Shown in pieces: positions 7,949 to 17,274 of a stretch of 64,000 nucleotides of DNA. The stretch lies in contig NZ_DGUN01000051.1 of NCBI RefSeq assembly GCF_002395745.1, positions 1-64,000 on the forward strand. The letters run 5' to 3'. The notes under the pieces were generated by a model. The model had not been told where the DNA came from. It searched no databases and saw only the letters and a program-made list of their open reading frames with translations. Source of the DNA: Fibrobacter sp. UBA4309 (lineage in GTDB: Bacteria > Fibrobacterota > Fibrobacteria > Fibrobacterales > Fibrobacteraceae). Position numbers and translations under genes: made by a program. Every line of letters begins with the position of its first letter. Position 1 is the first letter of the stretch.

Positions 7949-8377
7949 TTACAAGTCTACGACTTCGGGATTCTGTGCTGCGTACGGATGTTCGGCGCCA
8001 GCAAAGATTTTGAGTTTCTTGACCATCTTGTGACCGAGAGCGCTGTGAGGGAGCATACCCCAGATAGCGGCCGTCAGCGGAGCGGTCGGATCCTTAGCCA
8101 TGAGGTCGGCAAAGTTGATCCAGCGTTCGCCGGCGATGTGACCGGTGTGGTGGAAGTATTCCTTCTGCAGGTTCTTGTTGCCGCTCACAGCAACCTTTTC
8201 GGCGTTGATAACAACGACGAAGTCGCCAGTGTCGACGTTCGGGGAGAAGATGGCCTTGTGCTTGCCCATGAGGAGACGAGCAACTTCGCTTGCAACGCGT
8301 CCCATCGGCTTGTCCGCGGCATCCACAAGCTTCCACTTGCGGGAGACGGACTTCGGGTTTACCGTAATGGTCTTCAT
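7949..8377 (-). CDS. rplM: 50S ribosomal protein L13
   Basis: 142 residues, the standard L13 length. L13 is an early-assembly protein of the large subunit. Seen in the sequence: WKLVDAADKPMGRVASEVARLLMGKHKA, then DFVVVINAEKVAVSGNK, YFHHTGHIAGE, and the C-terminal GMLPHSALGHKMVKKLKIFAG. The start at 8377 has a GAGGAT Shine-Dalgarno. rpsI follows after 21 bp, the conserved rplM-rpsI operon. Upstream, an AT-rich stretch with two TATAAT boxes probably holds the promoter. Confidence 0.98.
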   Translation of the reverse strand: MKTITVNPKSVSRKWKLVDAADKPMGRVASEVARLLMGKHKAIFSPNVDTGDFVVVINAEKVAVSGNKNLQKEYFHHTGHIAGERWINFADLMAKDPTAPLTAAIWGMLPHSALGHKMVKKLKIFAGAEHPYAAQNPEVVDL

Positions 8378-8522
8378 GTAAATCCTCTAGTTAAGATTTC
8401 CGGAGCAACCTTTGCCCCGTGAAAGTAGAGCCAAATATAGATGTTTTTCCAGACCCGAACAAGGGCAAAAAAAAGCTTTTTTCAAAAAAAGCCGCCATAT
8501 TACGGACTTTTTTGTTGTATCA

Positions 8523-8537
8523 ATTATATCAATTATA
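8523..8537 (-). promoter_or_regulatory. Tandem TATAAT boxes, candidate rplM-rpsI promoter
   Basis: On the minus strand, two perfect TATAAT hexamers (8537-8532 and 8528-8523) lie 9 bases apart inside a short tandem repeat (tatatcaat-like), about 150 bp upstream of rplM. No convincing -35 box at 17 bp was found. A loose TTGTTC is 19 bp from the second box. The strip 8461-8595 is very AT-rich and shows no gene. Confidence 0.35.
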
Positions 8538-8599
8538 GCAATTAATAGAACAAAATTGCGTTTTTCGGTTTTTTCCCCGTTTTTTTTCGGGATTCCGCC

Positions 8600-9661
8600 C
8601 TACTTCCGGTTTTTCATCTCCCGACGCATGAACGCGAGCGCCTTGGAACGGCGACGGGCCGTTTCCTGCAGGTTCACGGACTCGTCGTACTCGTCCACGA
8701 TTTCGCGTCCGAGAATTTCTTCGAGGACGTCTTCCAGGCTCACGATGCCGGCAATGGCGCCAAATTCGTCCACCACGCCCACCATGTGGCTGCGCTGCTT
8801 TAGGAACCGGAGCAACAGCTTGTCCAGGGCGACACTGTCGGGAATGAGCTGGAGCGGACGCATGAACTGGCGCAGTTTGACATCGCGGTTGCCTTCGGCC
8901 AGATGGTTGTACGCATCACGGCGCAGCACCACGCCAATCCAGGAATCCTTCTTTTCACCGTAAATCGGTATGCGGGAAAACGGCCAGTTGCCGCGTTCGT
9001 CAAGAGTCTCGCCGATGGTCTTGTCGGCCGGGAGGCTGAATACGACCTGCCGGGGCGTCATGACCTTACGCGCCGTCACCGACTTGAGCGAAAGGATGTT
9101 CTTGATGACGGAAGCCTGCTGGCGATCGATGACATCTTCGCGGAGGCCAAGGCTCACGAGGCTGTTGATGTCCTCGATACTCACGTCCTTCTTTTCTTCG
9201 CTTTCGTGCGTCCAGTGCTTAGTCAGCGTCAGGCAGAGCCAAATAACGCCCGTCCAGCCGAGAATCTTCGTGATGTAGTAGAACGGCACTGCCACCAGCG
9301 GGGCAGCAATCTTTGCCTGCTTCACGCCGAGCGTCTTCGGGGTAATCTCGCCAAAAAGCAAGATAAGCACCGTCAAGACAATAGGGAGCGCCATAGCTCC
9401 CGCCGAAGAAAGCCGCTTTACGGCAAGAGCCGTCGCAAGGGAAGCCCCCACGGTATTGGCGACAGTATTCACCACGAGCACCGAGGCGATGTAGCGGTCG
9501 ATGTTTTCCTTCACATGCGTAAGGTACCGGGCCGTAAATTTCTTCTGGCGCTGCAGGAGTTCCACCGTAGAAGGCGGCACGCTATAGAACGACGCTTCCG
9601 TCACGGAGCAGAACGCCGATATCGCAAGGCAGGCAAGGACAGTAAGTACAATTTCTAGCAT
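8600..9661 (-). CDS. CNNM (DUF21)/CBS-domain membrane protein, CorC/hemolysin-like
   Basis: 353 residues. Residues 1-165 form the CNNM transmembrane domain with three to four membrane helices. Conserved features are FCSVTEASFYSVP, NTVANTVGASLATALA and LFGEITPKTLGVK. Residues about 185-315 hold a CBS pair (RKVMTPRQVVFSLPAD; VVDEFGAIAGIVSLEDVLEEILG). The family includes CorC/CorB-type magnesium-efflux proteins, often mislabelled hemolysins. The usual C-terminal CorC_HlyC domain is missing: the protein ends about 35 residues after the CBS pair. The gene starts 6 bp after the stop of the SppA-like gene, so the two are probably co-transcribed. Divalent-cation transport is an inference from the family. 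Confidence 0.85.
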   Translation of the reverse strand: MLEIVLTVLACLAISAFCSVTEASFYSVPPSTVELLQRQKKFTARYLTHVKENIDRYIASVLVVNTVANTVGASLATALAVKRLSSAGAMALPIVLTVLILLFGEITPKTLGVKQAKIAAPLVAVPFYYITKILGWTGVIWLCLTLTKHWTHESEEKKDVSIEDINSLVSLGLREDVIDRQQASVIKNILSLKSVTARKVMTPRQVVFSLPADKTIGETLDERGNWPFSRIPIYGEKKDSWIGVVLRRDAYNHLAEGNRDVKLRQFMRPLQLIPDSVALDKLLLRFLKQRSHMVGVVDEFGAIAGIVSLEDVLEEILGREIVDEYDESVNLQETARRRSKALAFMRREMKNRK

Positions 9662-9667
9662 CGGATT

Positions 9668-11962
9668 CTACTCGTACATCAGCAGAGACGGTTCAATCGC
9701 CCAGAATCTAGTTTGTTCAAAATCAACAATATAATCCAGGAGAGCCCTGGGACTCGGCACAATAAAGTCGCTATCGGTATTCAGCTGGACAAGCTCGATG
9801 TCGGTAGACGCCCCGATATCGGCCATCTGCCTCGCCGCGGCGATGGCGGCATCCATGCCTCCCAGGCCATGCACCAGCCCGGCCTCGTACGCCTTGTAGC
9901 CGATCATCACGCGACCGCCGCCATATGCGGTATCGACCGTCGCCTGCGGGACTCCCGTCGCCTTCGAGACGACTCCGGTAAAGCGGTTGTAAAAGTCATC
10001 CATGTAATCCTGGAGGGCGGCCTTTTCTTCGTCGGTCCACGGGCGCGCAAAGGATTCCGCATCCGAATGTTCATGGGTCTTCACAAATTCCGTCTTGAGG
10101 CCAACCTTCTGCAGGAGCCCGCTCAAGTCCACCTTGCCTCCATAGATGCCGATACTCCCGACAATGGAATAGTCCTCGGCAAAAATCGCATCGGCACCGC
10201 AGGCGATGTAATAGCCGCCCGACGCCCCGACACTACCGATACTCGCCACCACGGGAATCCCCTGGCCGCTCACGTTCCGCAACGCATGCCAGATCTTGTC
10301 CGAGGCGATGGCGCTTCCGCCCGGCGAAGAAATGCGCACAATCAGCGCCTGGGCATCCGTAGAAGGCAATTTCCGCAAGGTCTCGCTGACCTCGGCCTCC
10401 ATCTTCCCATCGATAGTCCCATCGATATTGAGCAGGGCGACCGATGCGCGGGGAGCCCAGCTTTCGTTGAACATACGGCGTTCACCCGGTTTCCACGTAC
10501 TGAACTTCGCATAGGGGGCGTCCAGGTCGAAGAACGTCTTGAGCGCGTATGCCGGCACCTGGTCTATATAAAGCGTCGTATCGACAATCCCCGCCTGCAT
10601 GGCATACTTCGCCGTCACCAACGGGACATTCGCAAGCGAATCCAGCTGCGCCTTGCGCTGTTCCAGGCTTGCCGCGCCGCCACGGCGGTTGTTCGCGACA
10701 TTCGATTCGAGAACGCCCCACAGGTCCTTGTAGAGCGTCTCCGAATTTTCGCGGGCTTCCGCAGACATCGAATCGGCCACGTAGGGTTCCACCGCCGACT
10801 TGTACGCCCCATGGCGCAGGAATTCCACCTTCACGCCAAGCTTGTCCAGAAGACCCTTGTAGAACAAGACGCCACCGCCAAGGCCCCGCCACGTGAAATG
10901 GGCGGACGGCTCGACAACGATCCTGTCGGCAGACGATGCGGCCAGCAATACAGAAGGACGGACATCGTCAAGATAGGCTACCACCTTGCCGCCACGAGCC
11001 TTGTGCCTCTGCACCATGCGGTTGATTTCGGCAGACACGCCGAGGTTGCCCCTGTATCCCGAAAAGTCGAGGACGACAAGGCCGCACGAGGGGTCGTTAA
11101 AAAGATGTTCGAACAGGTTGCGCACCTTCAAGATGCCGATGGAATTCCTGCGGAAAAACGCGAATTCGTCTTCGACTTCTGAAACCTGCATGTTAAGCGG
11201 GACGCGCACGATCTGTGCCGAGAATGTCGCACGCGGATTACGCGCCCTGTGGATTCCCATGGAGCCGCCCTTAGGCAAGAAATCGTCAAAGACCTTTACC
11301 GACATGTCCGTGTATCCGCCGAAGGACGAAGACAGCGTAATCGTGTACTTGTCGTCATCGCCATAGATAGGCAGCTTGAAACCGACGCGGAGGTTGTACA
11401 GTTCCATTTCCAGGAGGAGCCGGTGCTCTTCCCAGTCTTCCAGATCATAGCTTACGCCAAAACTGCGGCCGAGCCTCAATGTCGCACCGACATTGTGCAC
11501 CCGCTTCATGGACTCGGGCCCCACATAGAGCAGGTTGTCGCAGGAATAGCCGAGCGACACGTTCCGGAACGGACGAATCATCGCCCCCAAGGAATACATC
11601 CACTCCGTGCCGCCAAAATCGGCGCTCCTGAAAGCCGTGAAACGACTGCCGAGGAACAGGTAGCGATTCAGCAAATCCGTCGAATGGACCAGGTTCCAAC
11701 GGGACTCGTCAAAACCCTCGCCATCCTGCCTATAGTCAAAAGAAACTCCCCAGTGGTCGAGATTGCCACCGACGCGGAAAGCGGAAATACCGTCATCGAA
11801 CTGGTAATCGACTAGCGCGCCCCAGGAATCGAACGCGGCAAGACCCGCCGGGTTCGCAAAGAGGCCATGGTCGCCTTCCAGCGAAACAAAGCGGGATTCG
11901 CCGGGAATATACGCAAAAGCGGCGGCGCAAAACGCCAAAATACTAACTGCAAACTTCTTCAT
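9668..11962 (-). CDS. sppA: SppA-type S49 signal-peptide peptidase with N-terminal barrel-like domain
   Basis: 764 residues from the Met at 11962, which begins a good signal peptide (MKKFAVSILAFCAAAFA). Residues about 20-240 resemble an outer-membrane beta-barrel segment: FANPAGLAAF, alternating hydrophobic strands, and aromatic and Gly residues. Residues about 250-700 hold two S49 halves, as in long SppA. The first carries the expected Lys in RHGAYKSAVEPY (about K388). The second carries SIGSVGASGGYYIACGAD with the nucleophilic Ser at about 581, together with SSPGGSA. A Ser/Lys protease that degrades cleaved signal peptides is the family role. The N-terminal domain is unusual and suggests a different location or substrate. 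The gene is divergent from the glycosyltransferase gene at 12018. Confidence 0.85.
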   Translation of the reverse strand: MKKFAVSILAFCAAAFAYIPGESRFVSLEGDHGLFANPAGLAAFDSWGALVDYQFDDGISAFRVGGNLDHWGVSFDYRQDGEGFDESRWNLVHSTDLLNRYLFLGSRFTAFRSADFGGTEWMYSLGAMIRPFRNVSLGYSCDNLLYVGPESMKRVHNVGATLRLGRSFGVSYDLEDWEEHRLLLEMELYNLRVGFKLPIYGDDDKYTITLSSSFGGYTDMSVKVFDDFLPKGGSMGIHRARNPRATFSAQIVRVPLNMQVSEVEDEFAFFRRNSIGILKVRNLFEHLFNDPSCGLVVLDFSGYRGNLGVSAEINRMVQRHKARGGKVVAYLDDVRPSVLLAASSADRIVVEPSAHFTWRGLGGGVLFYKGLLDKLGVKVEFLRHGAYKSAVEPYVADSMSAEARENSETLYKDLWGVLESNVANNRRGGAASLEQRKAQLDSLANVPLVTAKYAMQAGIVDTTLYIDQVPAYALKTFFDLDAPYAKFSTWKPGERRMFNESWAPRASVALLNIDGTIDGKMEAEVSETLRKLPSTDAQALIVRISSPGGSAIASDKIWHALRNVSGQGIPVVASIGSVGASGGYYIACGADAIFAEDYSIVGSIGIYGGKVDLSGLLQKVGLKTEFVKTHEHSDAESFARPWTDEEKAALQDYMDDFYNRFTGVVSKATGVPQATVDTAYGGGRVMIGYKAYEAGLVHGLGGMDAAIAAARQMADIGASTDIELVQLNTDSDFIVPSPRALLDYIVDFEQTRFWAIEPSLLMYE

Positions 11963-12017
11963 CGCAAACATATTAGAAAAAAATTATATTTGACGAAATT
12001 GACAAAGGCCCGAACCG

Positions 12018-13034
12018 ATGCGCAAATCGCTCACAATAATCATCCCGACCTACAACATGGAACGGTACCTGGAAAAGTGCCTGTCCTCGCTGGTCGCCGA
12101 TGAAAAGACAATGGAAAGCCTGGAAGCGCTCGTCGTCATCGACGGCGCCACAGACGGTTCGGAAGCCATCGCCCAGAAATTCCAGGCACAGCACCCGGAA
12201 ACATTCCGCGTCATCAGCAAGGAAAACGGAAATTACGGGTCGTGCATCAACCGCGGGCTCCAAGAAGCTTCCGGCAAATACGTAAAGATCCTGGATGCCG
12301 ACGACAGTTTCGATACTGCCAGCCTCGAAAAACTGGTAGATTTCCTGGGCAGAACCGACGTGGACCTTGTCATTACCGACTACAGGAAAGTGGGCGAAGA
12401 CGGGAACGTCCTGGACACGCCGCATTTCTACACCACGGCCGGCAAGGACCTTGCCTTTTCGGCCATCAAGCCGAAACTTTCCATGGAAATGCACATGGTC
12501 ACGTACAAGACGGAGAACCTGCGCCATATCGGTTACAGACAAACGGAGAAGGTTTCGTATACCGACCAGGAATGGATTTTCGCACCGATGATTTCGGTGA
12601 GCACGCTCCAGTATCTCGACATCGTCCTCTACAACTACCTCTGGGGACGCGAAGGACAGACCATGGACCCCGCAGTCGCAGCAAAGTCCCAGGCACAGCT
12701 GATGAAGGTCTGCATGGCGATGGCCCACACGTTTGAATCGCTGGACACCGACAGCATACACCGCGCCTACCTGCAAGAGCGACTCCACAAGAACCTGTTG
12801 CGCATCTACAGAAACTTCTTGTTGCGCTGCATCGTAAGCGACATAAGCCCGCTCGTCGACTTTGACGCAGAGCTCATGCACGCCAGCCCGACCATGTACA
12901 AGGTGACGGGCAGCTATATGCTCAACCACGTGTTTCCCTACGTAAAACTGTGGCGCCTGTTCAAATACAAGCATACACCTGCGCTATTGCGGAAAATCTA
13001 TACCGGATGCAAGTCCGTGAGGAATCTCAAATAA
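12018..13034 (+). CDS. Family 2 glycosyltransferase
   Basis: 338 residues. The GT-A fold N-terminus SLTIIIPTYNMERYLEKCL, the DGATDGSE segment and the metal-binding DADD (in KILDADDSFD) are classic GT2 features within residues 1-110. The C-terminal 200 residues are Leu/Tyr-rich with no recognised domain. The enzyme should transfer a sugar from a nucleotide donor to a lipid-linked acceptor at the inner membrane; donor and acceptor cannot be predicted. It opens a plus-strand run of closely spaced surface-glycan genes. The LicD gene starts one base after its stop. Confidence 0.9.
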   Translation: MRKSLTIIIPTYNMERYLEKCLSSLVADEKTMESLEALVVIDGATDGSEAIAQKFQAQHPETFRVISKENGNYGSCINRGLQEASGKYVKILDADDSFDTASLEKLVDFLGRTDVDLVITDYRKVGEDGNVLDTPHFYTTAGKDLAFSAIKPKLSMEMHMVTYKTENLRHIGYRQTEKVSYTDQEWIFAPMISVSTLQYLDIVLYNYLWGREGQTMDPAVAAKSQAQLMKVCMAMAHTFESLDTDSIHRAYLQERLHKNLLRIYRNFLLRCIVSDISPLVDFDAELMHASPTMYKVTGSYMLNHVFPYVKLWRLFKYKHTPALLRKIYTGCKSVRNLK

Positions 13035-13035
13035 C

Positions 13036-13944
13036 ATGGACATGCAAGAAGAAATCCGCAACGGTTACACCGTGACGGCGCAGACGAAGCGCGTATGGGC
13101 CATCCAGATGGACATGGCGAAAAAGCTCATCGACGTGTGCAACAGGAACGGGCTCAAGATATGGGCCGCAAGCGGGACACTCATTGGTTGCGTTCGCGAC
13201 CACGGCTTTATCCCCTGGGACGACGACATCGACATGGTGATGCTTCGCGACGACTACGACAAGCTTCTCGCCATCGCCGACAGGGAATTCACCCACCCCT
13301 ACTTTTTCCAGACGGCCTATTCCGAAAAGGCCCCGTACCCGAGGGAACATGCGCAACTGCGATACGAAGGCACCGCGGCAATCCTCCCCTACGACATCTT
13401 CGCCGATTTCGACCAGAGCATTTTCGTAGACATCTTCGTCATGGACGGGATTCCCGAGAGCGAAGAAAAAATCGCCCGCAAGCTGAAACGAATCAACAAG
13501 CTCAAGTTTTACCTGCAGAAAAAGACTTTCGGGTACAAGGTGCGCATCGGAGCCCCCTCCACCTGGATCAAGTGGCTCAAGCTCAAACTGCACTACCTGT
13601 TCCATTCATTCATTGGCACCTACCGGACATTCGAAGACGAGCTGCGCAAGGACCCGGTGAACGAGCGCAAGTTCGTCACCAAGATCGGGCTGTTCAGCAC
13701 CATGCAGTACGTCTCCACCCGCAAGCTAGACAGGGAATGGTACCGCGACACGGAATACCTCCCGTTCGAAGACATGCAGATGCCCGTACCGAACGGATAC
13801 GACCAGGTACTGAAAGCCCTCTACGGGGACTACATGAAACCGGCGAAAGCCCCTACCATCCATGGCGGGTTTGCCGCTCTGGACACGGAACATTCCTATA
13901 GGGATTACCTGCCCAAACTCCGGGCCGCACACGCTAAAAAGTAA
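13036..13944 (+). CDS. LicD-family phosphotransferase
   Basis: 302 residues. The signature is WAASGTLIGCVRDHGFIPWD followed by DDIDMVMLRDDYDKL, the nucleotidyltransferase-fold core of the LicD family. LicD proteins transfer phosphocholine or related phospho-groups from a CDP-activated donor onto cell-surface glycans, and other members act in teichoic-acid or mannan phosphorylation. A second Met lies at codon 3; the first ATG follows the previous stop by one base and is kept. A few genes downstream lies a nucleotidyltransferase fused to a PLP enzyme, which could supply an unusual CDP-activated group. The substrate is inferred only from this context. Confidence 0.9.
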   Translation: MDMQEEIRNGYTVTAQTKRVWAIQMDMAKKLIDVCNRNGLKIWAASGTLIGCVRDHGFIPWDDDIDMVMLRDDYDKLLAIADREFTHPYFFQTAYSEKAPYPREHAQLRYEGTAAILPYDIFADFDQSIFVDIFVMDGIPESEEKIARKLKRINKLKFYLQKKTFGYKVRIGAPSTWIKWLKLKLHYLFHSFIGTYRTFEDELRKDPVNERKFVTKIGLFSTMQYVSTRKLDREWYRDTEYLPFEDMQMPVPNGYDQVLKALYGDYMKPAKAPTIHGGFAALDTEHSYRDYLPKLRAAHAKK

Positions 13945-13954
13945 CTTTACCGAT

Positions 13955-15412
13955 ATGGCAGAAGAGAGCTTAAAGAACAAAGTGATTGGCGGCATGGCCT
14001 GGACCGGAGTCGAGAAGGTCGTAAGCAAGGCTGTCAACTTTGCCATCGGCATCGCACTCGCCCGCATGCTCGCCCCGACAGACTATGGCGTCGTGGGCAT
14101 GCTCGCCATATTCATCGCCGTCGCGAACACGTTCACCGACAGCGGCCTTTCTAACGCGCTTATCCAGAAGCAGAACCGCACCGAAAAGGACTTCTGCACC
14201 ATCTTCTACTTCAACGTAGGCGTGTCAATAGCATTCTATGCGGCACTCTTCTTCGCTTCTCCCTACATTGCGAAGTTCTACAACATGCCCATCCTCGAAG
14301 ACGTGACGAAGGTCGTCGCGCTTTCGCTCGTGATTACCGGGTTTACCGCGGTGCAGCGCACAAGGCTCACGATCGATCTCAGGTTCCAGACGCAGGCGCT
14401 CATTTCCGTCATCAGCATCCTCGTGACGGGTGCCGTGGGCCTTACCCTCGCGTTCTTCGGATGGGGCGTATGGGCACTCGTGTTCCAGGCGCTTGCCGGC
14501 CAGCTTATTTCTTCCATCTGCATCTGGTACTGCTCGCGCTGGATGCCCAAGCTCATGTTCTCGAAGGAATCCTTCAAGTCGCTTTTCGGGTTCGGTTCCA
14601 AGCTGCTCTGCTCCAGCCTCATCAACACCATATACGGCAACCTCTACACGCTTGTCATCGGCAAGGCTTTCTCTCCGGCAGATGTAGGCTACTACAACAG
14701 GGGCAACGAATACGCCCTGCTCCCCACGCAGGCGCTGCAGGACATGGCACTGAAGGTGAATTTCCCCGTACTCGCCAAGATGCAGGACGACAACGAGAGG
14801 CTGCTCCGCGCCTACCGCAAGCTGCTGCGGACGCCGCTGTTCCTGCTTTACCCCGTGCTTACGACCATCGCCGTCATCGGGGAACCGCTTATCGAAATCA
14901 TGATTGGCCCGAAATGGCTGCCCTGCGTGCCGCTATTGCAAGTTCTCTGTTTCGGCTACATGTTCTCGCCCCTCACCCATATCAACCTGAACCTGCTGTA
15001 CGTGAAGGGACGTACCGACCTCGTACTCAAGCTAGAACTCATGAAGAAACCTATCGGTTTCGCGATCCTGTTCGCGACCCTCCCCTTCGGCATATATGCC
15101 CTGGTTATCGGCAAGGCCGCCTACGAGTTTGTCGCCTTCTCGTTCAACTGCTACTATACCGGGAAGATCCTCGGCTACGGCGAGCTGAAGCAGCTAAAGG
15201 TCCTGTTCCCGGTATTCATCCAGATTGCCGTCATGGGCGTCGTCACGCATTTTGCCATCATGCCTTTTGACGGGAGCGTTGCCAAGGTGGCCGTAGGCAT
15301 CGTCACCGCCGCGGTCGTGTATTTCGGGATCGCCGCCGTCATCAAGGACGAGAGTTTTGCGGATATCAAGGAAATCGTGGTCAACAAGTTTAGCCGCAAA
15401 GCAGCCAAATAA
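13955..15412 (+). CDS. Polysaccharide flippase (Wzx/PST family), first copy
   Basis: 485 residues, with about 12-14 predicted membrane helices. The N-terminus KNKVIGGMAWTGVEKVVSKA and the motif LARMLAPTDYGVVGMLAIFI are typical of the oligosaccharide flippase branch of the MOP superfamily, which moves undecaprenyl-linked repeat units across the inner membrane. The Met at 13955 is used; the upstream Met at 13862 would overlap licD by about 80 bp without homologous sequence. A second flippase with recognisable similarity is encoded at 21609-23057 (both contain LAPxDxGxV and SPADxxYYNRG segments), so the locus probably handles two glycans or two repeat units. Confidence 0.92.
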   Translation: MAEESLKNKVIGGMAWTGVEKVVSKAVNFAIGIALARMLAPTDYGVVGMLAIFIAVANTFTDSGLSNALIQKQNRTEKDFCTIFYFNVGVSIAFYAALFFASPYIAKFYNMPILEDVTKVVALSLVITGFTAVQRTRLTIDLRFQTQALISVISILVTGAVGLTLAFFGWGVWALVFQALAGQLISSICIWYCSRWMPKLMFSKESFKSLFGFGSKLLCSSLINTIYGNLYTLVIGKAFSPADVGYYNRGNEYALLPTQALQDMALKVNFPVLAKMQDDNERLLRAYRKLLRTPLFLLYPVLTTIAVIGEPLIEIMIGPKWLPCVPLLQVLCFGYMFSPLTHINLNLLYVKGRTDLVLKLELMKKPIGFAILFATLPFGIYALVIGKAAYEFVAFSFNCYYTGKILGYGELKQLKVLFPVFIQIAVMGVVTHFAIMPFDGSVAKVAVGIVTAAVVYFGIAAVIKDESFADIKEIVVNKFSRKAAK

Positions 15413-15447
15413 AACTATATTCAAAAGAAAACGGAGAGCTCGGAAAG

Positions 15448-17274
15448 ATGCAAGCAATCATCCTCGCTGCGGGAATGGGCAAACGCCTAGGCGAATACAC
15501 CAAGAACAATACGAAATGCATGGTTCCCGTAAACGGGGTCCCCCTGATTGACCGAACGCTTCGCCAATTGAGCAAGTTCAGCCTCAACCGGGTCGTCATC
15601 GTCATCGGCTACGAAGGACAGAAGCTGAAGGATTACATCGGCAACGAACGCGACGGACTCAAGATTGAGTACGTAAACAACCCGATTTACGACAAGACGA
15701 ACAACATCTATTCCCTCGCGCTAGCAGGAAAACAGCTGCAAGAAGACGATACGCTCCTTATCGAAAGCGACTTGATTTATGACGACGGGATGTTCGACTT
15801 GCTCTTGAGCAATCCGTTCCCCAACCTGGCCCTCGTCGCCAAATACGAAACCTGGATGGACGGCACCATGGTGAAAATCGACCGCGACAACAATATCGTC
15901 AACTTCGTCACCAAGGCAGCCTTTGACTATAGCGAAATCGGCAGCTACTACAAGACGGTCAACATCTACAAGTTCAGCAAGGATTTTTCGAAGACAAAGT
16001 ACATTCCCTTCCTTGACGCCTACTGCAAGGCCGTCGGCAACAATGAATACTACGAAAATGTACTGCGCATCATATCGTTCCTGAGCAAGAGCGACCTCAA
16101 GGCCTTGCCCATCACCAACGAGAAGTGGTACGAGATCGACGACAAACAGGACCTGGATATCGCCGAAGCCCTATTCGCCGAAGAGAAGGATGTGCTCCGC
16201 AAGTATTACGGCCGTTATGGCGGTTTCTGGCGCTTCCCGCAAATGCTGGACTACTGCTACTTGGTAAACCCGTATTTCCGCAACTCCCGCATCATCGATG
16301 AGATGAACGCCAACTTCAGGACCCTGGTCGGTGAATACCCCTCGGGCATGAAGGTTAACACCCTGCTCGCTTCCAAGTGCTGGGGCGTCAAGGAAGAATA
16401 CATCATCCCCGGCAACGGTGCCGCCGAACTGATCAAGGCCCTAATGGAAGAACTCCCAGGATCGCTCGGGATTATCCGTCCTACTTTCGAGGAATACCCG
16501 AACCGTCGCGACAAGGACAGCCTCGTCACCTTTGTACCGCAAAATGCCGACTATCGCTACTCCGTCAAGGACCTGATGGAATTCTTCGGCAAGAATCATG
16601 CCGAAAACCTGCTGTTGATCAATCCGGACAACCCGTCGGGTAACTTCATCGCCAAGAAAGACGTTCTCGCCCTCGCGAAGTGGAGCGAAGAAAACAGGAC
16701 GCGCCTTGTCGTAGACGAAAGCTTTGTCGACTTCAGCCACGGCTACGAAGAAAACACCCTCCTCGACGACAGAATCCTGGAAACCTTTCCCCACCTGGTG
16801 GTAATGAAGAGCATTTCCAAGAGCTACGGGGTCCCCGGCATCCGTCTCGGAATCCTCTGTTCCGCAGACAAGGCGCTAATTGCCAAGATGAAAAAGACCG
16901 TGAGCATCTGGAACCTGAATAGTTTCGCCGAATTCTTCATGCAGATCTATACCAAGTACGAAAAGGACTACAAGATTGCCTGCGAGCAGTTCATTACGGA
17001 ACGCGACCGTTTTGGCGACGAACTCCGCCAGGTAAAGTTCCTGCGGGTCATGCCCTCGGAAGCGAACTATTTCCTCTGCGAAATCCTCCCGCCGTTCACG
17101 GCGAACGGGCTCGTACTCGCCATGCTGAAGAAATACAACATCCTCATGCGCGACTGCAGCGACAAGAAGGGACTTGACGGCAAACAATACATGCGCATCG
17201 CCGTACGTAGCCACGAAGACAACGCGCGACTTATCAAGGCTTTCAAGGAGTTGGAAGCAGGAGCCACCGTATGA
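15448..17274 (+). CDS. Fusion: sugar/choline-type nucleotidyltransferase + class I/II PLP enzyme
   Basis: 608 residues. Residues 1-240 form an NTP-transferase domain: AIILAAGMGKRLGEYT with the Lys-Met-Pro-type loop KCMVPVNGVPLIDR, and IESDLIYDDG for the metal site. It is closest in style to LicC-like cytidylyltransferases. Residues about 260-605 form a fold-type-I PLP domain of the HisC/CobD type: GNGAAELIKAL (322-332), NPDNPSG (392-398), VVDESF with Asp423, SISKSYGVPGIRLG with the Schiff-base Lys458 and Arg466. The predicted joint role is to make an amino compound by transamination or decarboxylation and activate it with CTP for the nearby LicD. CobD homologues that decarboxylate phospho-amino acids make a CDP-ethanolamine-like product plausible. 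The next gene overlaps the stop by 4 bp. Confidence 0.88.
   Translation: MQAIILAAGMGKRLGEYTKNNTKCMVPVNGVPLIDRTLRQLSKFSLNRVVIVIGYEGQKLKDYIGNERDGLKIEYVNNPIYDKTNNIYSLALAGKQLQEDDTLLIESDLIYDDGMFDLLLSNPFPNLALVAKYETWMDGTMVKIDRDNNIVNFVTKAAFDYSEIGSYYKTVNIYKFSKDFSKTKYIPFLDAYCKAVGNNEYYENVLRIISFLSKSDLKALPITNEKWYEIDDKQDLDIAEALFAEEKDVLRKYYGRYGGFWRFPQMLDYCYLVNPYFRNSRIIDEMNANFRTLVGEYPSGMKVNTLLASKCWGVKEEYIIPGNGAAELIKALMEELPGSLGIIRPTFEEYPNRRDKDSLVTFVPQNADYRYSVKDLMEFFGKNHAENLLLINPDNPSGNFIAKKDVLALAKWSEENRTRLVVDESFVDFSHGYEENTLLDDRILETFPHLVVMKSISKSYGVPGIRLGILCSADKALIAKMKKTVSIWNLNSFAEFFMQIYTKYEKDYKIACEQFITERDRFGDELRQVKFLRVMPSEANYFLCEILPPFTANGLVLAMLKKYNILMRDCSDKKGLDGKQYMRIAVRSHEDNARLIKAFKELEAGATV

Noticed and set aside
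9713..11182. 489-codon open frame on the plus strand
   Set aside because: Fully antisense to the SppA-type gene. It has Arg/His-rich composition and no recognisable motif; it is a shadow of the well-supported minus-strand frame.
15448..17274. Identification of the fusion as PntC (CTP:2-aminoethylphosphonate cytidylyltransferase/transaminase)
   Set aside because: PntC joins a nucleotidyltransferase to a PhnW-type (class V) aminotransferase and sits with pepM and ppd. Here the PLP half is of the HisC/CobD class and no PEP mutase or phosphonopyruvate decarboxylase is present. A similar strategy remains possible, but the name is not justified.
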